DNA from: an uncultured Blautia sp.
Lineage (GTDB): Bacteria; Bacillota; Clostridia; Lachnospirales; Lachnospiraceae
Assembly: GCA_934394545.1 (NCBI GenBank)
Contig: CAKRRG010000005.1
Span: 1 to 64,000, forward strand
Length of the DNA stretch: 64,000 nucleotides
Direction: 5' to 3'
Shown here: positions 7,791 through 17,000 of the stretch, one piece after another
Layout of the letters: each line of letters opens with the position of its first letter
How positions within the stretch are numbered: position 1 is the first letter of the stretch
Made by a program: the position numbers and the translations under genes
The notes under the pieces: model-generated
Databases searched by the model: none
Told to the model about the DNA's origin: nothing
Seen by the model: the letters and a program-made list of their open reading frames with translations, nothing else

Positions 7791-9182
7791 ATGAAAAAGC
7801 AAATTGCAGGAATTCTTACAGGACTTCTGGTATGCAGCACGATTCTTGCGGGCTGTGGCAAAAACGAAGCGACAGAGGCTGTTAAGGAAAGCGTTGAAAC
7901 AGAGAACGAAGGCACCGGGGATAATACAGAAGCCGCAAAGAAAGAAAATAAAAAGTCCGATAAACAGGACAGCAAAGACACAGCAGAAGATAGTACCAAG
8001 ACAGACAGTTCAAAAACAGATAGTACCAAGACAGATAGTAAAAAAACAGATAATACAGAAACCGATACAGAAGAGGAACAGAAGGCAGAGGTTGTTCTTG
8101 ATAAGGTGGGTGTACTGCTTCCGGAAGAAGGGGAAGATATTAACAGCAGCCTGGAGCGTGCAGAATTGAAATCCCGTCTGGAAGAGGCCGGATATGAGGC
8201 TTCACTGTACTTTGCCGAGGATGATGCAGATACCCAGATTGAACAGATCAAAGAACTTCTTACCGATGAGAATCTGAAAGCTTTGGTGATTTCCCCTGTG
8301 GATCCCTATTCTCTTTCAGATGTATTGGAGCAGGCATCAGAACAATCCATTCCGGTAATTGATTATGATGACCTGATCATGGATACGCCGAATGTGAAGT
8401 ATTTTGTTACATTTAATACCCGCGCTATCGGAAAAGAGATTGCACAGAATATTGTGAAGCAGGCAGATCTGGATAAAGTCCGGGAAAATAAAGAATCACG
8501 TACGATAGAGTTTCTTATGGGCTCTCCGGATGATGATGCTTCTCTATTTCTTTTTAATGGAATTATGGAGGTTCTGGACGAGTATCTGGAAGACGGTACT
8601 TTGATCTGTCGTTCAGGCCGCCAGACCTTTGATGAGAACAGCATTATGCGTGAGAGTACAGATTCAGCAATAAAACAGTTTCAGACGGTAGTGGATGAAT
8701 TTTATTCCCAGGAGAAAACACCGGATATTATCTGTACTGCTTCTGATGCGTTTGCCCTGGGTGTTATGGAGCTTCTGGAAGAAGAAAAGCTTCAGCCTGG
8801 AGATGAAAACTGGCCTCTGATCACAGGCGTGAATGCGGATGCAGAAGCAGTGAAAAGTGTTGCGGAGGGAAAAATCGGCTTCACGGTTATGATGGATCGA
8901 AGAGATCTGGCAGAAGCCTGTGTTACCCTTGTAGATACATATCTGAAAGGGGACGATGTAGAAATCAGCAATTACTCTCAGTATGATAATGGAGTGAAAA
9001 TTGTTGGTACAGTTACCTGTGATGGAAATCTGATCGACAAGGACAACTATCAGATTCTGGTAGATAATGGTTTTTATCTGTCTGATATGATCGCACCGGA
9101 AGCACTTCCCACCCCGACTCCCGAAGAGGAGCCGGAGGTTACCACAGAAGAGGTTCCGGCAGTGAAAAAAGGAAAAGCATAA
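7791..9182 (+). CDS. sugar-type periplasmic-binding lipoprotein, orphan
   Basis: 463 residues. A lipoprotein signal (MKKQIAGILTGLLVCSTILAGC) puts the lipidated Cys at 22. Residues 23-100 are a low-complexity D/K/T/S/E tether with repeated TDS and KTD units. From about 104 (DKVGVLLPEEG) a type I periplasmic-binding fold follows (LVISPVDPYSLSDVLEQA, IPVIDYD, FLMGSPDDDAS, CTASDAFALGVME), like xylose/ribose-binding proteins. No permease or ATPase is adjacent, so it may serve a remote transporter or act as a sensor. A proline/glutamate-rich tail (about 437-455) follows the domain. Confidence 0.8.
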   Translation: MKKQIAGILTGLLVCSTILAGCGKNEATEAVKESVETENEGTGDNTEAAKKENKKSDKQDSKDTAEDSTKTDSSKTDSTKTDSKKTDNTETDTEEEQKAEVVLDKVGVLLPEEGEDINSSLERAELKSRLEEAGYEASLYFAEDDADTQIEQIKELLTDENLKALVISPVDPYSLSDVLEQASEQSIPVIDYDDLIMDTPNVKYFVTFNTRAIGKEIAQNIVKQADLDKVRENKESRTIEFLMGSPDDDASLFLFNGIMEVLDEYLEDGTLICRSGRQTFDENSIMRESTDSAIKQFQTVVDEFYSQEKTPDIICTASDAFALGVMELLEEEKLQPGDENWPLITGVNADAEAVKSVAEGKIGFTVMMDRRDLAEACVTLVDTYLKGDDVEISNYSQYDNGVKIVGTVTCDGNLIDKDNYQILVDNGFYLSDMIAPEALPTPTPEEEPEVTTEEVPAVKKGKA

Positions 9183-9185
9183 AAT

Positions 9186-9213
9186 AATAAGCAGCCGGAA
9201 ACGGCTGCTTATT
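9186..9213. terminator. bidirectional terminator between the lipoprotein gene and xpt
   Basis: AATAAGCAGCCG-GAAA-CGGCTGCTTATT is a perfect 12-bp stem with a GNRA loop between two converging genes. The T-run on either side is short but usable. Confidence 0.8.
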
Positions 9214-9214
9214 G

Positions 9215-9787
9215 TTATTCGCGGAAAGTCAGGGAATCATCTGTCATGGAATCAATGATCGCAAGAGATTCCAGACGGACACCCATATCACGGATCTGCT
9301 GTCCACCCTGCTGGAAGCCTTTCTCAATTACAATTCCGGCGCCTTCAAGAGTAGCCCCGGACTTCTTCACAATGTCGATCAGACCAAGAAGTGCGCAGCC
9401 ATTTGCAAGGAAATCATCAATGAGAAGCACATGATCCTCTGGTCCAAGGAATTTCTTGGAAAGAATCACATCATATACTTTCTTATGGGTAAAGGATTCA
9501 ATCTTAGTGCAGTACATTTCACCATCCAGGTTCACACTCAGGGACTTCTTGGCGAAGACTACAGGAACGTGGAAATACTGTGCTGCAATACATGCAATAC
9601 CGATACCAGATGCTTCAATGGTAAGAATCTTGGTAATTGGACAGTCTGCAAAGCGAGCCTTAAATTCCTTACCAATCTCATTGATCAGATCAATATCCAT
9701 CTGATGATTCAAAAAGCTGTCTACCTTCAATATATTGCCTGGCTTAACAATACCATCCTTCAGAATACGTTCTTTTAAAAGCTGCAT
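9215..9787 (-). CDS. xpt: xanthine phosphoribosyltransferase
   Basis: 190 residues, normal for Xpt, which converts xanthine and PRPP to XMP in the cytosol. Seen: [23 protein letters not shown] in shortened form ([14 protein letters not shown]), SFLNHQMD, the EASGIG segment, KKSLS, and the PRPP-binding loop [11 protein letters not shown] at about 120-130. The ribosome site AAGGAGAT precedes the ATG. A sigma-A promoter lies upstream; no purine riboswitch is seen in the short leader, unlike xpt in Bacillus. Confidence 0.96.
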   Translation of the reverse strand: MQLLKERILKDGIVKPGNILKVDSFLNHQMDIDLINEIGKEFKARFADCPITKILTIEASGIGIACIAAQYFHVPVVFAKKSLSVNLDGEMYCTKIESFTHKKVYDVILSKKFLGPEDHVLLIDDFLANGCALLGLIDIVKKSGATLEGAGIVIEKGFQQGGQQIRDMGVRLESLAIIDSMTDDSLTFRE

Positions 9788-9834
9788 GGTTATATCTCCT
9801 TTTTGGGCTATGTGTGTTGATTTTTAATATTTCT

Positions 9835-9863
9835 ATGATACGACATTCTTTGAAGAAGTTCAA
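9835..9863 (-). promoter_or_regulatory. promoter for xpt
   Basis: On the minus strand TTGAAC (9858-9863), 17-base spacer, TATCAT (9835-9840). The -35 box lies inside the first copy of the direct repeat at 9852-9893. Confidence 0.65.
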
Positions 9864-9893
9864 TTATTTTCTTCGAAGAAATTCAATTATTTT
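9852..9893. repeat. tandem 19-bp direct repeat in the divergent xpt/orf75 promoter region
   Basis: GAAGAAGTTCAATTATTTT (9852-9870) and GAAGAAATTCAATTATTTT (9875-9893) differ at one position and have a 23-base period, about two helical turns. Copy 1 covers the xpt -35 box; copy 2 ends on the -35 box of the rightward promoter. The junction contains the palindrome TTCTTCGAAGAA. This looks like a two-site operator for a regulator acting on both promoters. Confidence 0.6.
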
Positions 9894-9921
9894 TGACAAA
9901 AAAGTATAAAATATCTATAAT
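9893..9921 (+). promoter_or_regulatory. consensus sigma-A promoter of the 75-residue gene
   Basis: TTGACA (9893-9898), 17-base spacer, TATAAT (9916-9921): both boxes match the consensus. Transcription would start near 9928, which excludes in-frame start codons at 9893 and 9920 and fixes the gene start at 9953. Confidence 0.85.
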
Positions 9922-9952
9922 GAAAGAAACTTGTGGAAAGTCAGGTGAGAGC

Positions 9953-10180
9953 ATGAAAGAATACGAAGTAATCTGGGAAATTTTTAACAAATGTCCCAGA
10001 AATCAGATGAGAGATGTGTTTGTAGATGAAGTAGAAATTGAAGATCCAGAGGAATATGTTAAAAATAAGTTTAAAGGGAAAGAAGTGACTTACGAGAAAA
10101 CAGTTCTGAAGGATGGAACCATTATATTTGATATTCAGACATCTCAGATTAAGCAGAGATGTTCTTTTTCGGAAATATAG
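9953..10180 (+). CDS. small conserved-looking protein of unknown function
   Basis: 75 residues from ATG 9953 behind AGGTGAGAG. It starts MKEYEVIWEIFNKC and is rich in Glu/Lys with no signal peptide, membrane segment or known motif; a small alpha/beta cytosolic protein is likely. It has a consensus promoter of its own and is divergent from xpt with a shared repeat operator, so it may be expressed strongly and regulated together with xpt. I do not recognise a family. Confidence 0.7.
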   Translation: MKEYEVIWEIFNKCPRNQMRDVFVDEVEIEDPEEYVKNKFKGKEVTYEKTVLKDGTIIFDIQTSQIKQRCSFSEI

Positions 10181-10202
10181 GAGTGCATATTTTAGTGAAC
10201 TG

Positions 10203-10211
10203 TGTTATAAT
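10203..10211 (+). promoter_or_regulatory. extended -10 element before the CsoR-type gene
   Basis: TGTTATAAT (10203-10211) has the TG extension and a consensus -10. The -35 region 17 bases upstream (GTGCAT) is poor. It is placed about 95 bases before the repressor gene. Confidence 0.5.
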
Positions 10212-10302
10212 ATATAGATGTGCTTCAGAGAATTTCAACAGCCGGAGATTCTTATAAGACAGGCTGTAACAGAAAACGGCTGACATAAAACAGGAGGATG
10301 AC

Positions 10303-10683
10303 ATGAACGAGGAACATACAAAGGAACACCGACAGAATGGCGAAGAAGGACATATGCATACACATGTTCTGGAAGATGGCACTACCGTCATGCATTCCCA
10401 TGGAGAACACGGACATCATCACAGTCATGCACAGACGAAGGCGGTATTGAACCGGCTTTCCCGTGCAATTGGACATATGGAATCCATTAAGCGTATGGTG
10501 GAGGACGGCAGAGATTGCACGGAAGTGTTGATTCAGCTTTCCGCAGTGAAATCTGCTATTAATAATACAGGTAAGATCATTTTACAGGATCACATCGAGC
10601 ACTGCATTGTAGATGCAGTGGAGCACGGAGATAAGGATGCAATCAAGGAACTGGAACATGCAATTGACAGATTTATGAAATAA
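10303..10683 (+). CDS. CsoR/FrmR-family metal-sensing repressor with His-rich N-terminus
   Basis: 126 residues. Residues 45-126 are the all-helical DUF156 (CsoR/RcnR/FrmR) fold. Cys72, His97 and Cys101 have the spacing (25 and 4) of the Cu(I) ligands Cys36, His61 and Cys65 of Mycobacterium CsoR. The first 44 residues carry about ten histidines (HMHTH, HSHGEHGHHHSH) and are not part of the usual fold; they may buffer or sense metal. No copper exporter or chaperone is adjacent; the next gene is an Mrp ATPase 98 bases on. Start ATG 10303 follows ACAGGAGG. Confidence 0.85.
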   Translation: MNEEHTKEHRQNGEEGHMHTHVLEDGTTVMHSHGEHGHHHSHAQTKAVLNRLSRAIGHMESIKRMVEDGRDCTEVLIQLSAVKSAINNTGKIILQDHIEHCIVDAVEHGDKDAIKELEHAIDRFMK

Positions 10684-10781
10684 GTTACGCTATACAGCTG
10701 ACTTTCATATATAGTGATGCCGCCGATAGGCGACATGTCTGTTTGGATAATCATTTCACATAAGGAAAAGGAGATATAAAA

Positions 10782-11612
10782 ATGGCAAAAGAATGTGACA
10801 GCAAGACCTGCACAAAGTCAAGTTGTGAAGGCTGCGAGAGCAAGAAGAATCCGCAGAGCATGCAGGCTGCAATGAACGCAATGTCCAATGTAAAGCATGT
10901 GATTGGCGTTGTAAGTGGGAAAGGCGGCGTTGGAAAATCCTTCGTGACAGCTTCCCTTGCGAACAAAATGGCGAAGAAGGGATATAAAGTCGGAATTCTT
11001 GACGCTGACATTACAGGTCCTTCTATTCCGAAGATGTATGGTCTGAAAGGCGCTGCCCAGGCCAATGACACCGGTATTTTCCCAATGGAGACCAAGAACG
11101 GAATCAAGGTTATGTCTATCAACCTGCTTCTTCCAACTGAGGACACTCCTGTTATCTGGCGTGGACCGATCCTTGGCAACATGGTAAAGCAGTTCTGGAC
11201 AGACGTTATCTGGGGTGATGTAGATTACCTGTTCGTAGATATGCCCCCAGGAACTGGTGATGTTCCGCTGACAGTATTCCAGTCCCTTCCGATTCAGGGG
11301 ATTGTCATCGTAACCTCTCCTCAGGATCTGGTAAGCATGATCGTGAAGAAGGCATACAATATGGCTGGGATGATGAAGGTGCCGGTTCTGGGCATTGTGG
11401 AGAACTACAGCTATGTGAAATGTCCGGATTGTGGGAAAGAACTGAAGGTATTTGGCGAGAGCCATATTGATGAGATTGCGGCTTCCTTAAATGTAGCAGT
11501 CCTTGGCAAAATGCCAATCGACCCGGCTTATGCAGCCAAGGTTGACGAGGGAGCTTTCGATGAGATCGACAATCCTTATATCGAGGCTGCAGAGGCTGTT
11601 ATGCCCCAGTAA
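10782..11612 (+). CDS. Mrp/NBP35-family Fe-S cluster carrier ATPase
   Basis: 276 residues. The deviant Walker A KGGVGKS is at 47-53, followed by DADITGPSIPKMYG and the VDMPPGTGD switch region, all Mrp hallmarks. The paired CPDC at 214-217 is the bridging Fe-S site of the dimer. An N-terminal cysteine cluster (CDSKTCTKSSCEGC, 5-18) resembles the NBP35-type extension. It carries and delivers Fe-S clusters in the cytosol. The ribosome site AAAAGGAGAT is strong. Confidence 0.93.
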   Translation: MAKECDSKTCTKSSCEGCESKKNPQSMQAAMNAMSNVKHVIGVVSGKGGVGKSFVTASLANKMAKKGYKVGILDADITGPSIPKMYGLKGAAQANDTGIFPMETKNGIKVMSINLLLPTEDTPVIWRGPILGNMVKQFWTDVIWGDVDYLFVDMPPGTGDVPLTVFQSLPIQGIVIVTSPQDLVSMIVKKAYNMAGMMKVPVLGIVENYSYVKCPDCGKELKVFGESHIDEIAASLNVAVLGKMPIDPAYAAKVDEGAFDEIDNPYIEAAEAVMPQ

Positions 11613-11660
11613 GGAGTGGAAGCGACTGCAGATCGGGCTGATATAGCGTAGATTTTGCAT

Positions 11661-11719
11661 AAAAAAGATTCTGTGTAAAAACAAGATCATAACATCCTGT
11701 TTTTACCAGAATCTTTTTC
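11661..11719. terminator. long bidirectional terminator between the Mrp gene and the aldolase gene
   Basis: AAAAAAGATTCTG-TGTAAAAACA pairs with TGTTTTTAC-CAGAATCTTTTT, an almost continuous stem of about 20 bp ending in A- and T-runs on either side. It lies between converging genes. Confidence 0.85.
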
Positions 11720-11725
11720 TTTTCT

Positions 11726-12814
11726 TTATTTCTTACTGCGGTATGCTTCTGCTTCCCAATGGGTAATGAAATAAGTAATGTCATCTGTCATCTGAAGCGG
11801 ACCGCCGAAGCTTTCAGAATAGACCGCCAGCTTAATGGCATCCTTAACCAGAAGCTGGGCTTTGGCAGCCTTGCCCTTGTCATCTTCCATAATAAATGCA
11901 CCAACGCCCTGAACCAGGATCAGTCGTGGCTCTTTATCGTTCTCAGCCATAAATGCATCCAGCGCTTCTTTCGCCTGGTCAATGTTCTCAACAAATAACG
12001 GATATGGACCGCAGTATACAATATGATCTGGAGTAAACGGCTTCAGAAGCGGTGCAGCAGCTTCTTTATCCTTTACAAAATTGTCGGCTTCAGCAGCCGG
12101 TACAACCTCTACAGCATGTCCAAGCAGCTGGGAAAGCTTCTGTGCAGCGGCCTCTTTCTCAGGTGTCACAGCATTGCTTACGTCAGCGGTTCGTTTCACC
12201 TGTTTTTCAAGCTTGGAGATCACGCCATCAAATAAAACCCCAATCTCTTCTACGGTATTAGCAGCAACAAAAATACCATGATTCTGAAGGAGAAGAACCT
12301 GAACATCTTTTCCGAATTCTTCCTTGTAAGTGTTCATTTTCTCAAAGCAGATACGTGCAAGTGTGTATCCTGGCTTGCAGATGTCGATCCAGAGAACTTC
12401 ATTTCCAAGAAGCTGTTCAGACAGTGCGCTTGCGCCGTTACCGCAGGTCAGACCATTTACGAGAGTTGGGTGAACATGCAGTACATAGGTATATGCAAAT
12501 AAATTGTGCAGCAGTGCTTCCACGCTTGGACGCTTGGTCTTATCAGCGTCTGTTACTGCAGCCATTACATCTGCAAGATATGCAGCCTCACGCTCTGTGT
12601 CATTTCCCGGATATTCTGTTTTCATGATCTCATTGAGACGGGCACGGCTCATCTCGACGAATTCCTCTGCTTTAATTGTGGCAAGCTGTGTACCGGAGCC
12701 CTTTACATACAAGGTGGTGTCATCTTTCACAGAAGTATTTCCACCGCCTGCAAGAACATACGCCGGGTTGCTTCCGTAAGTATTTGACATTGTTACTAAT
12801 GTTGAAAGATCCAT
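11726..12814 (-). CDS. class II aldolase/adducin-family protein
   Basis: 362 residues from ATG 12814, chosen because GGAGG lies ten bases before it; longer in-frame starts have none. AGGGNTSVK (22-30), the acidic catalytic candidate Glu99 (PSVEALLH) and the zinc ligands His113/His115 (HVHP) with a third His in QNHGIF are the class II aldolase set. The form resembles the aldolase half of bifunctional RhaD/alcohol-dehydrogenase proteins but ends without a dehydrogenase domain; a C-terminal region (about 210-362) is of unclear role. Substrate unknown, probably a phosphorylated deoxy-sugar. A LysR gene follows upstream in the same direction. Confidence 0.8.
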   Translation of the reverse strand: MDLSTLVTMSNTYGSNPAYVLAGGGNTSVKDDTTLYVKGSGTQLATIKAEEFVEMSRARLNEIMKTEYPGNDTEREAAYLADVMAAVTDADKTKRPSVEALLHNLFAYTYVLHVHPTLVNGLTCGNGASALSEQLLGNEVLWIDICKPGYTLARICFEKMNTYKEEFGKDVQVLLLQNHGIFVAANTVEEIGVLFDGVISKLEKQVKRTADVSNAVTPEKEAAAQKLSQLLGHAVEVVPAAEADNFVKDKEAAAPLLKPFTPDHIVYCGPYPLFVENIDQAKEALDAFMAENDKEPRLILVQGVGAFIMEDDKGKAAKAQLLVKDAIKLAVYSESFGGPLQMTDDITYFITHWEAEAYRSKK

Positions 12815-12903
12815 AAGATTTAATACCTCCCATTGTTTTTTCATACATGTATATTGTACATGATATGGCAATATTTAGCTATCAAAATATGAAAAAATCT
12901 GCA

Positions 12904-12931
12904 GGTATCATAGTCAGGGGCTTTTGACCCC
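12904..12931. repeat. copy of the GGTATCA/TTTTGACCC palindromic repeat (copy 1)
   Basis: GGTATCA (12904-12910), then AGGGG-CTTTT-GACCCC. On the minus strand it follows the LysR stop, with GGGGTC...CCCT pairing, so it may act as the LysR terminator. Related copies are at 50009-50091, 51995-52029 and 52883-52922. Confidence 0.5.
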
Positions 12932-12938
12932 ACATCTT

Positions 12939-13823
12939 TTATAGAAAATAGTCAAAAAATTTCTGGGCTGCCTGAGAGAATGGCAGTGTTTCATTATATA
13001 CCAGAGCCAGCTGCCTGGGAGGAAGCTGTTGTTTCAGGGTGACTGAGGTAAGAGAGGAATCCTGACCATGGAGTGGAGGCAGCATATAATCCGGAACACA
13101 GGCTATGCCAAGACCAATACGGGCAAGATCCATAAGCAGATCATTGCTGCTAAGCTCAACCTCCGAAATCAGATTCTGTTTGTGAGTGGAAAAAAACTGA
13201 TGGAGATACTCGCTGGTTGTGCTCTTGGAAGAGAGCATGAGGAGTGGATATTCTATCAGTTTTTTTATCTCCAGAGTCTTACCCTCAATTGGAAAAAAGT
13301 CCGGATTGGCAACAAAAACGTCCTGAAATTCCTTTACCACCTGGGTTTTCGTGTGGGAAGTAAGCCGTGAATTAGGTAAATTGCATACGATCAGATCTAC
13401 CTGACGGTTTTCCAGAAGCTCCACGCAGCCAATGGAGGTGCTGTTGGTGACCTTGATCCGAACACCGGGATAATCCTGGTGAAAGCGTTTCAGATAATCA
13501 ATTAAAAAATAGCGGCAGATGGTATCGCTTGCTCCGATTCTCAGCTGTCCTTGTAGTCCATCCTCTGCCAGTAGCTGGGCTTCCCCCTGGGAGAGCATTT
13601 CCAGAGCCGGTTTCACATGCTGGAAAAGTATTTCCCCTTCTGGGGTAAGGGAAACCTTCTTGGTGCTTCGGAAAAAAAGTTCCCGTCCCAATTTCTTCTC
13701 CAGAGTTTTGATCCCCTGACTGACAGCTGACTGGGAAATAAAAAGCTGGCGGGAAGCTTCCGAAAAGCTTAAAGTAGTGGCAACGTAATAAAAGCATTTA
13801 TATAATTCAAGATTGATGTCCAT
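12939..13823 (-). CDS. LysR-family transcriptional regulator
   Basis: 294 residues, standard LTTR length. The winged HTH at 1-60 (FYYVATTLSFSEASRQLFI, then SQSAVSQGIKTLEKKLG, LFFRSTKKVSLTPEG) is followed by a periplasmic-binding-like effector domain (about 92-294). The effector is unknown. Ribosome site GGAGGTTTCAC. It is divergent from purL across 200 AT-rich bases and lies upstream of the class II aldolase in the same direction; LTTRs usually control a divergent or adjacent gene, so either could be a target. Confidence 0.9.
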   Translation of the reverse strand: MDINLELYKCFYYVATTLSFSEASRQLFISQSAVSQGIKTLEKKLGRELFFRSTKKVSLTPEGEILFQHVKPALEMLSQGEAQLLAEDGLQGQLRIGASDTICRYFLIDYLKRFHQDYPGVRIKVTNSTSIGCVELLENRQVDLIVCNLPNSRLTSHTKTQVVKEFQDVFVANPDFFPIEGKTLEIKKLIEYPLLMLSSKSTTSEYLHQFFSTHKQNLISEVELSSNDLLMDLARIGLGIACVPDYMLPPLHGQDSSLTSVTLKQQLPPRQLALVYNETLPFSQAAQKFFDYFL

Positions 13824-13941
13824 ATGTGAAACCTCCGGATTTCATAATCTTAAGTATTCTTCCGGCAAAAGAAAAATAATAAGATATAATAATAAATAAT
13901 ATAAGATATATTAATTTTACTTATGATAAAACCTATGATAC

Positions 13942-13947
13942 TATAAT
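13942..13947 (+). promoter_or_regulatory. -10 box of the purL promoter
   Basis: TATAAT at 13942-13947, about 78 bases before purL. The upstream sequence is very AT-rich and has no clear -35 box (best TTTACT near 13916 with too long a spacer), so an activator, possibly the divergent LysR protein, may be needed. Confidence 0.4.
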
Positions 13948-14024
13948 AGACGACAATGTGCAACCATGGCTTTATATAAGCCACAAGCACCTGATGATAT
14001 TATATTCACGAAAGGAGTTTTCCA

Positions 14025-17000
14025 ATGAGTAACGTAAGACGAGTATACGTAGAAAAGAAACCATCCTTTGCCGTAAAAGCCAAAGAACTGAAGCATGAGA
14101 TCAGCTCTTATCTGGGCATTCAGACTGTAACAAACGTGCGGGAACTGATCCGCTATGACGTAGAGAATATTTCTGATGATGTATTTGAGAAAGCATGCCA
14201 TACCGTATTTGCCGAGCCTCCGGTAGATGACCTTTACCTGGAGAAATTCGAGGCAGCAGATGGCGCACATATTTTTTCCGTAGAATTCCTTCCTGGCCAG
14301 TTCGACCAGAGAGCCGATTCTGCTGTACAGTGTGTGCAGTTCCTGGATGAGAACGCACAGCCGATCATCCGCTCTGCAACTACATATGTGATCGAGGGTG
14401 ACATTACAGAGGAAGAATTCGAGGCAATCAAGAATCACTGCATTAACCCTGTAGATTCCCGTGAGACAGGCCTTCAGAAGCCGGAGACACTGGTTACAGA
14501 GTTCAAGGACCCGGAAGATGTTAAGATCTTCGATGGCTTCCGCGATATGGAAGAAGCACCATTAAAAGAACTCTACAGTTCCCTGAATCTTGCTATGACA
14601 TTCAAGGATTTCCTTCATATCCAGAACTATTTCAAGAACGAGGAGAAGCGTGATCCATCCATGACTGAGATCCGTGTTCTGGATACTTACTGGTCTGACC
14701 ATTGCCGTCATACCACATTCTCCACTGAGCTTACACAGGTGAAATTTGACGAGGGTGATTATAAGACTCCTATCGTTGATACCTATAACAGATATCTTTC
14801 CGACAGAGAAGTCCTTTATAAGGGACGGGACGACAAATTCGTCTGCCTGATGGATCTGGCTCTTATGGCTATGAAGAAGCTGAAATCCGAAGGCAAGCTT
14901 CAGGATCAGGAAGAGTCTGACGAGATCAATGCCTGCAGTATTGTAGTGCCGGTTGACGTAAATGGAAAAGAAGAGGAATGGCTGATTAACTTCAAGAATG
15001 AGACACACAACCATCCGACAGAGATCGAGCCATTTGGTGGCGCAGCTACCTGCCTTGGCGGTGCAATCCGTGACCCGCTTTCCGGACGTACTTATGTATA
15101 TCAGGCAATGCGTGTAACAGGAGCAGCAGATCCGACTGTTTCCGTAAAAGAGACTCTGAAGGGCAAGCTTCCGCAGAAGAAGCTGGTTCGTGGCGCAGCT
15201 CACGGCTACAGCTCCTACGGGAACCAGATCGGTCTTGCTACCGGCTATGTAAAAGAAATCTATCATCCGAACTACGTTGCGAAACGTATGGAGATTGGTG
15301 CTGTTATGGGTGCTGCTCCAAGACGTGCGGTTATCCGTGAGAATTCTGATCCGGGAGATATCATCATCCTTCTTGGAGGACGTACCGGACGTGACGGTAT
15401 CGGTGGTGCTACCGGTTCCTCCAAGGTACATACAGAGGCTTCTATCGAGGTCTGCGGCGCTGAGGTACAGAAAGGAAATGCACCTACAGAGCGTAAGATC
15501 CAGCGTATGTTCCGTCGTGAGGAAGTCAGCTATATCATTAAGAAATGTAACGACTTCGGTGCAGGCGGTGTATCCGTAGCAATTGGAGAGCTGGCGCCTG
15601 GTCTTCAAATCGACCTGGACAAAGTTCCGAAGAAATATGCAGGTCTTGACGGTACTGAGATCGCAATTTCCGAGTCCCAGGAGCGTATGGCAGTTGTTGT
15701 TGCTCCGGAAGACGTAGAGAAATTCCTTGGTTTTGCAAACGAAGAGAACCTGGAAGCAGTTCCGGTTGCAGTTGTAACAAAAGAGCCAAGACTGGTGCTT
15801 TCCTGGAGAGGAAAAGAGGTTGTAAATATTTCCCGTGCATTCCTTGATACCAACGGTGCACATCAGGAGACAACCGTAGAAGTTGAAATCCCGAATAAAG
15901 AGGGCAACCTTTTTGAAGAGCGTCCGGACGTAGCAGATGTAAGAGAAAAATGGCTCTCCACACTGGCAGACTTAAATGTATGCTCCCAGAAGGGCCTTGT
16001 AGAGATGTTTGACAGCTCCATTGGTGCAGGAAGCGTTCTTATGCCTTACGGCGGTAAAAACCAGCTTACAGAGACGCAGGCAATGGTTGCAAAGGTACCG
16101 GTACAGAATGGAACCACCAATACGGTAACCATGATGAGCTATGGCTTTGATCCATATTTATCTTCTTGGAGTCCATATCACGGAGCTGCTTATGCAGTGA
16201 CAGAATCTGTTGCAAGAATTGTGGCAGCAGGTGGTGATTATAAGAAGATCCGCTTCACCTTCCAGGAATACTTCCGCCGTATGACAGAGGATCCAAAGAG
16301 ATGGAGCCAGCCATTTGCAGCACTTCTTGGTGCTTATGCAGCACAGATGGGATTCGGTCTTCCGTCTATCGGTGGTAAGGACAGTATGTCCGGAACCTTC
16401 AATGACATTGATGTTCCGCCAACACTGGTTTCCTTTGCAGTGGATGTTGCCAAGCTTCAGGATGTGATCACACCAGAGCTGAAAAAGGATGGAAACAAAC
16501 TGGTATGGCTCCGCGCTCCGAAAGATCAGTACGATTTACCGGACTATGCGGCAATTATGGATCAGTACGAGAAATTACACAATGACATGCAGGCAGGCAA
16601 AGTGGTTTCCGCATATGCACTTGACCGTCATGGTATTGCTGCAGCAGTCAGCAAGATGGCATTTGGAAATGCGATGGGCGTGAAGATTGAGCATAACCTG
16701 GATCCAAGAGACTTCTTTGCACCAGGCTTCGGCGATCTGGTTCTGGAAGTTCCGGCTGAAAAGGTTGGACAGCTTTCCATTACTTACACTGTGATCGGTG
16801 AAGTAACAGCTGACGGTAAATTCTCCTATGGAAATGCCGAGATTACTCTGAATGAGGCTTACAAGGCATGGACAGGCACTCTGGAGAAGGTATTCAAGAC
16901 TGTTTCCGGAGAGACAAACGATGGCCCGAAAGTGATTTGGGCAAAACCGGAAGATCCACAGGCAACCTATGAGAATGGTGTTTACAATACTAAGAACATT

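Noticed and set aside
9212..9778. 188-codon plus-strand frame opposite xpt
   Set aside because: xpt on the minus strand has all motifs, a promoter and a ribosome site.
9788..9851. Purine riboswitch before xpt
   Set aside because: The leader between the promoter and xpt is under 50 bases and has no purine aptamer core.
14562..15863. 433-codon open frame on the minus strand inside purL
   Set aside because: Antisense shadow of a highly conserved gene; no ribosome site or known motif.
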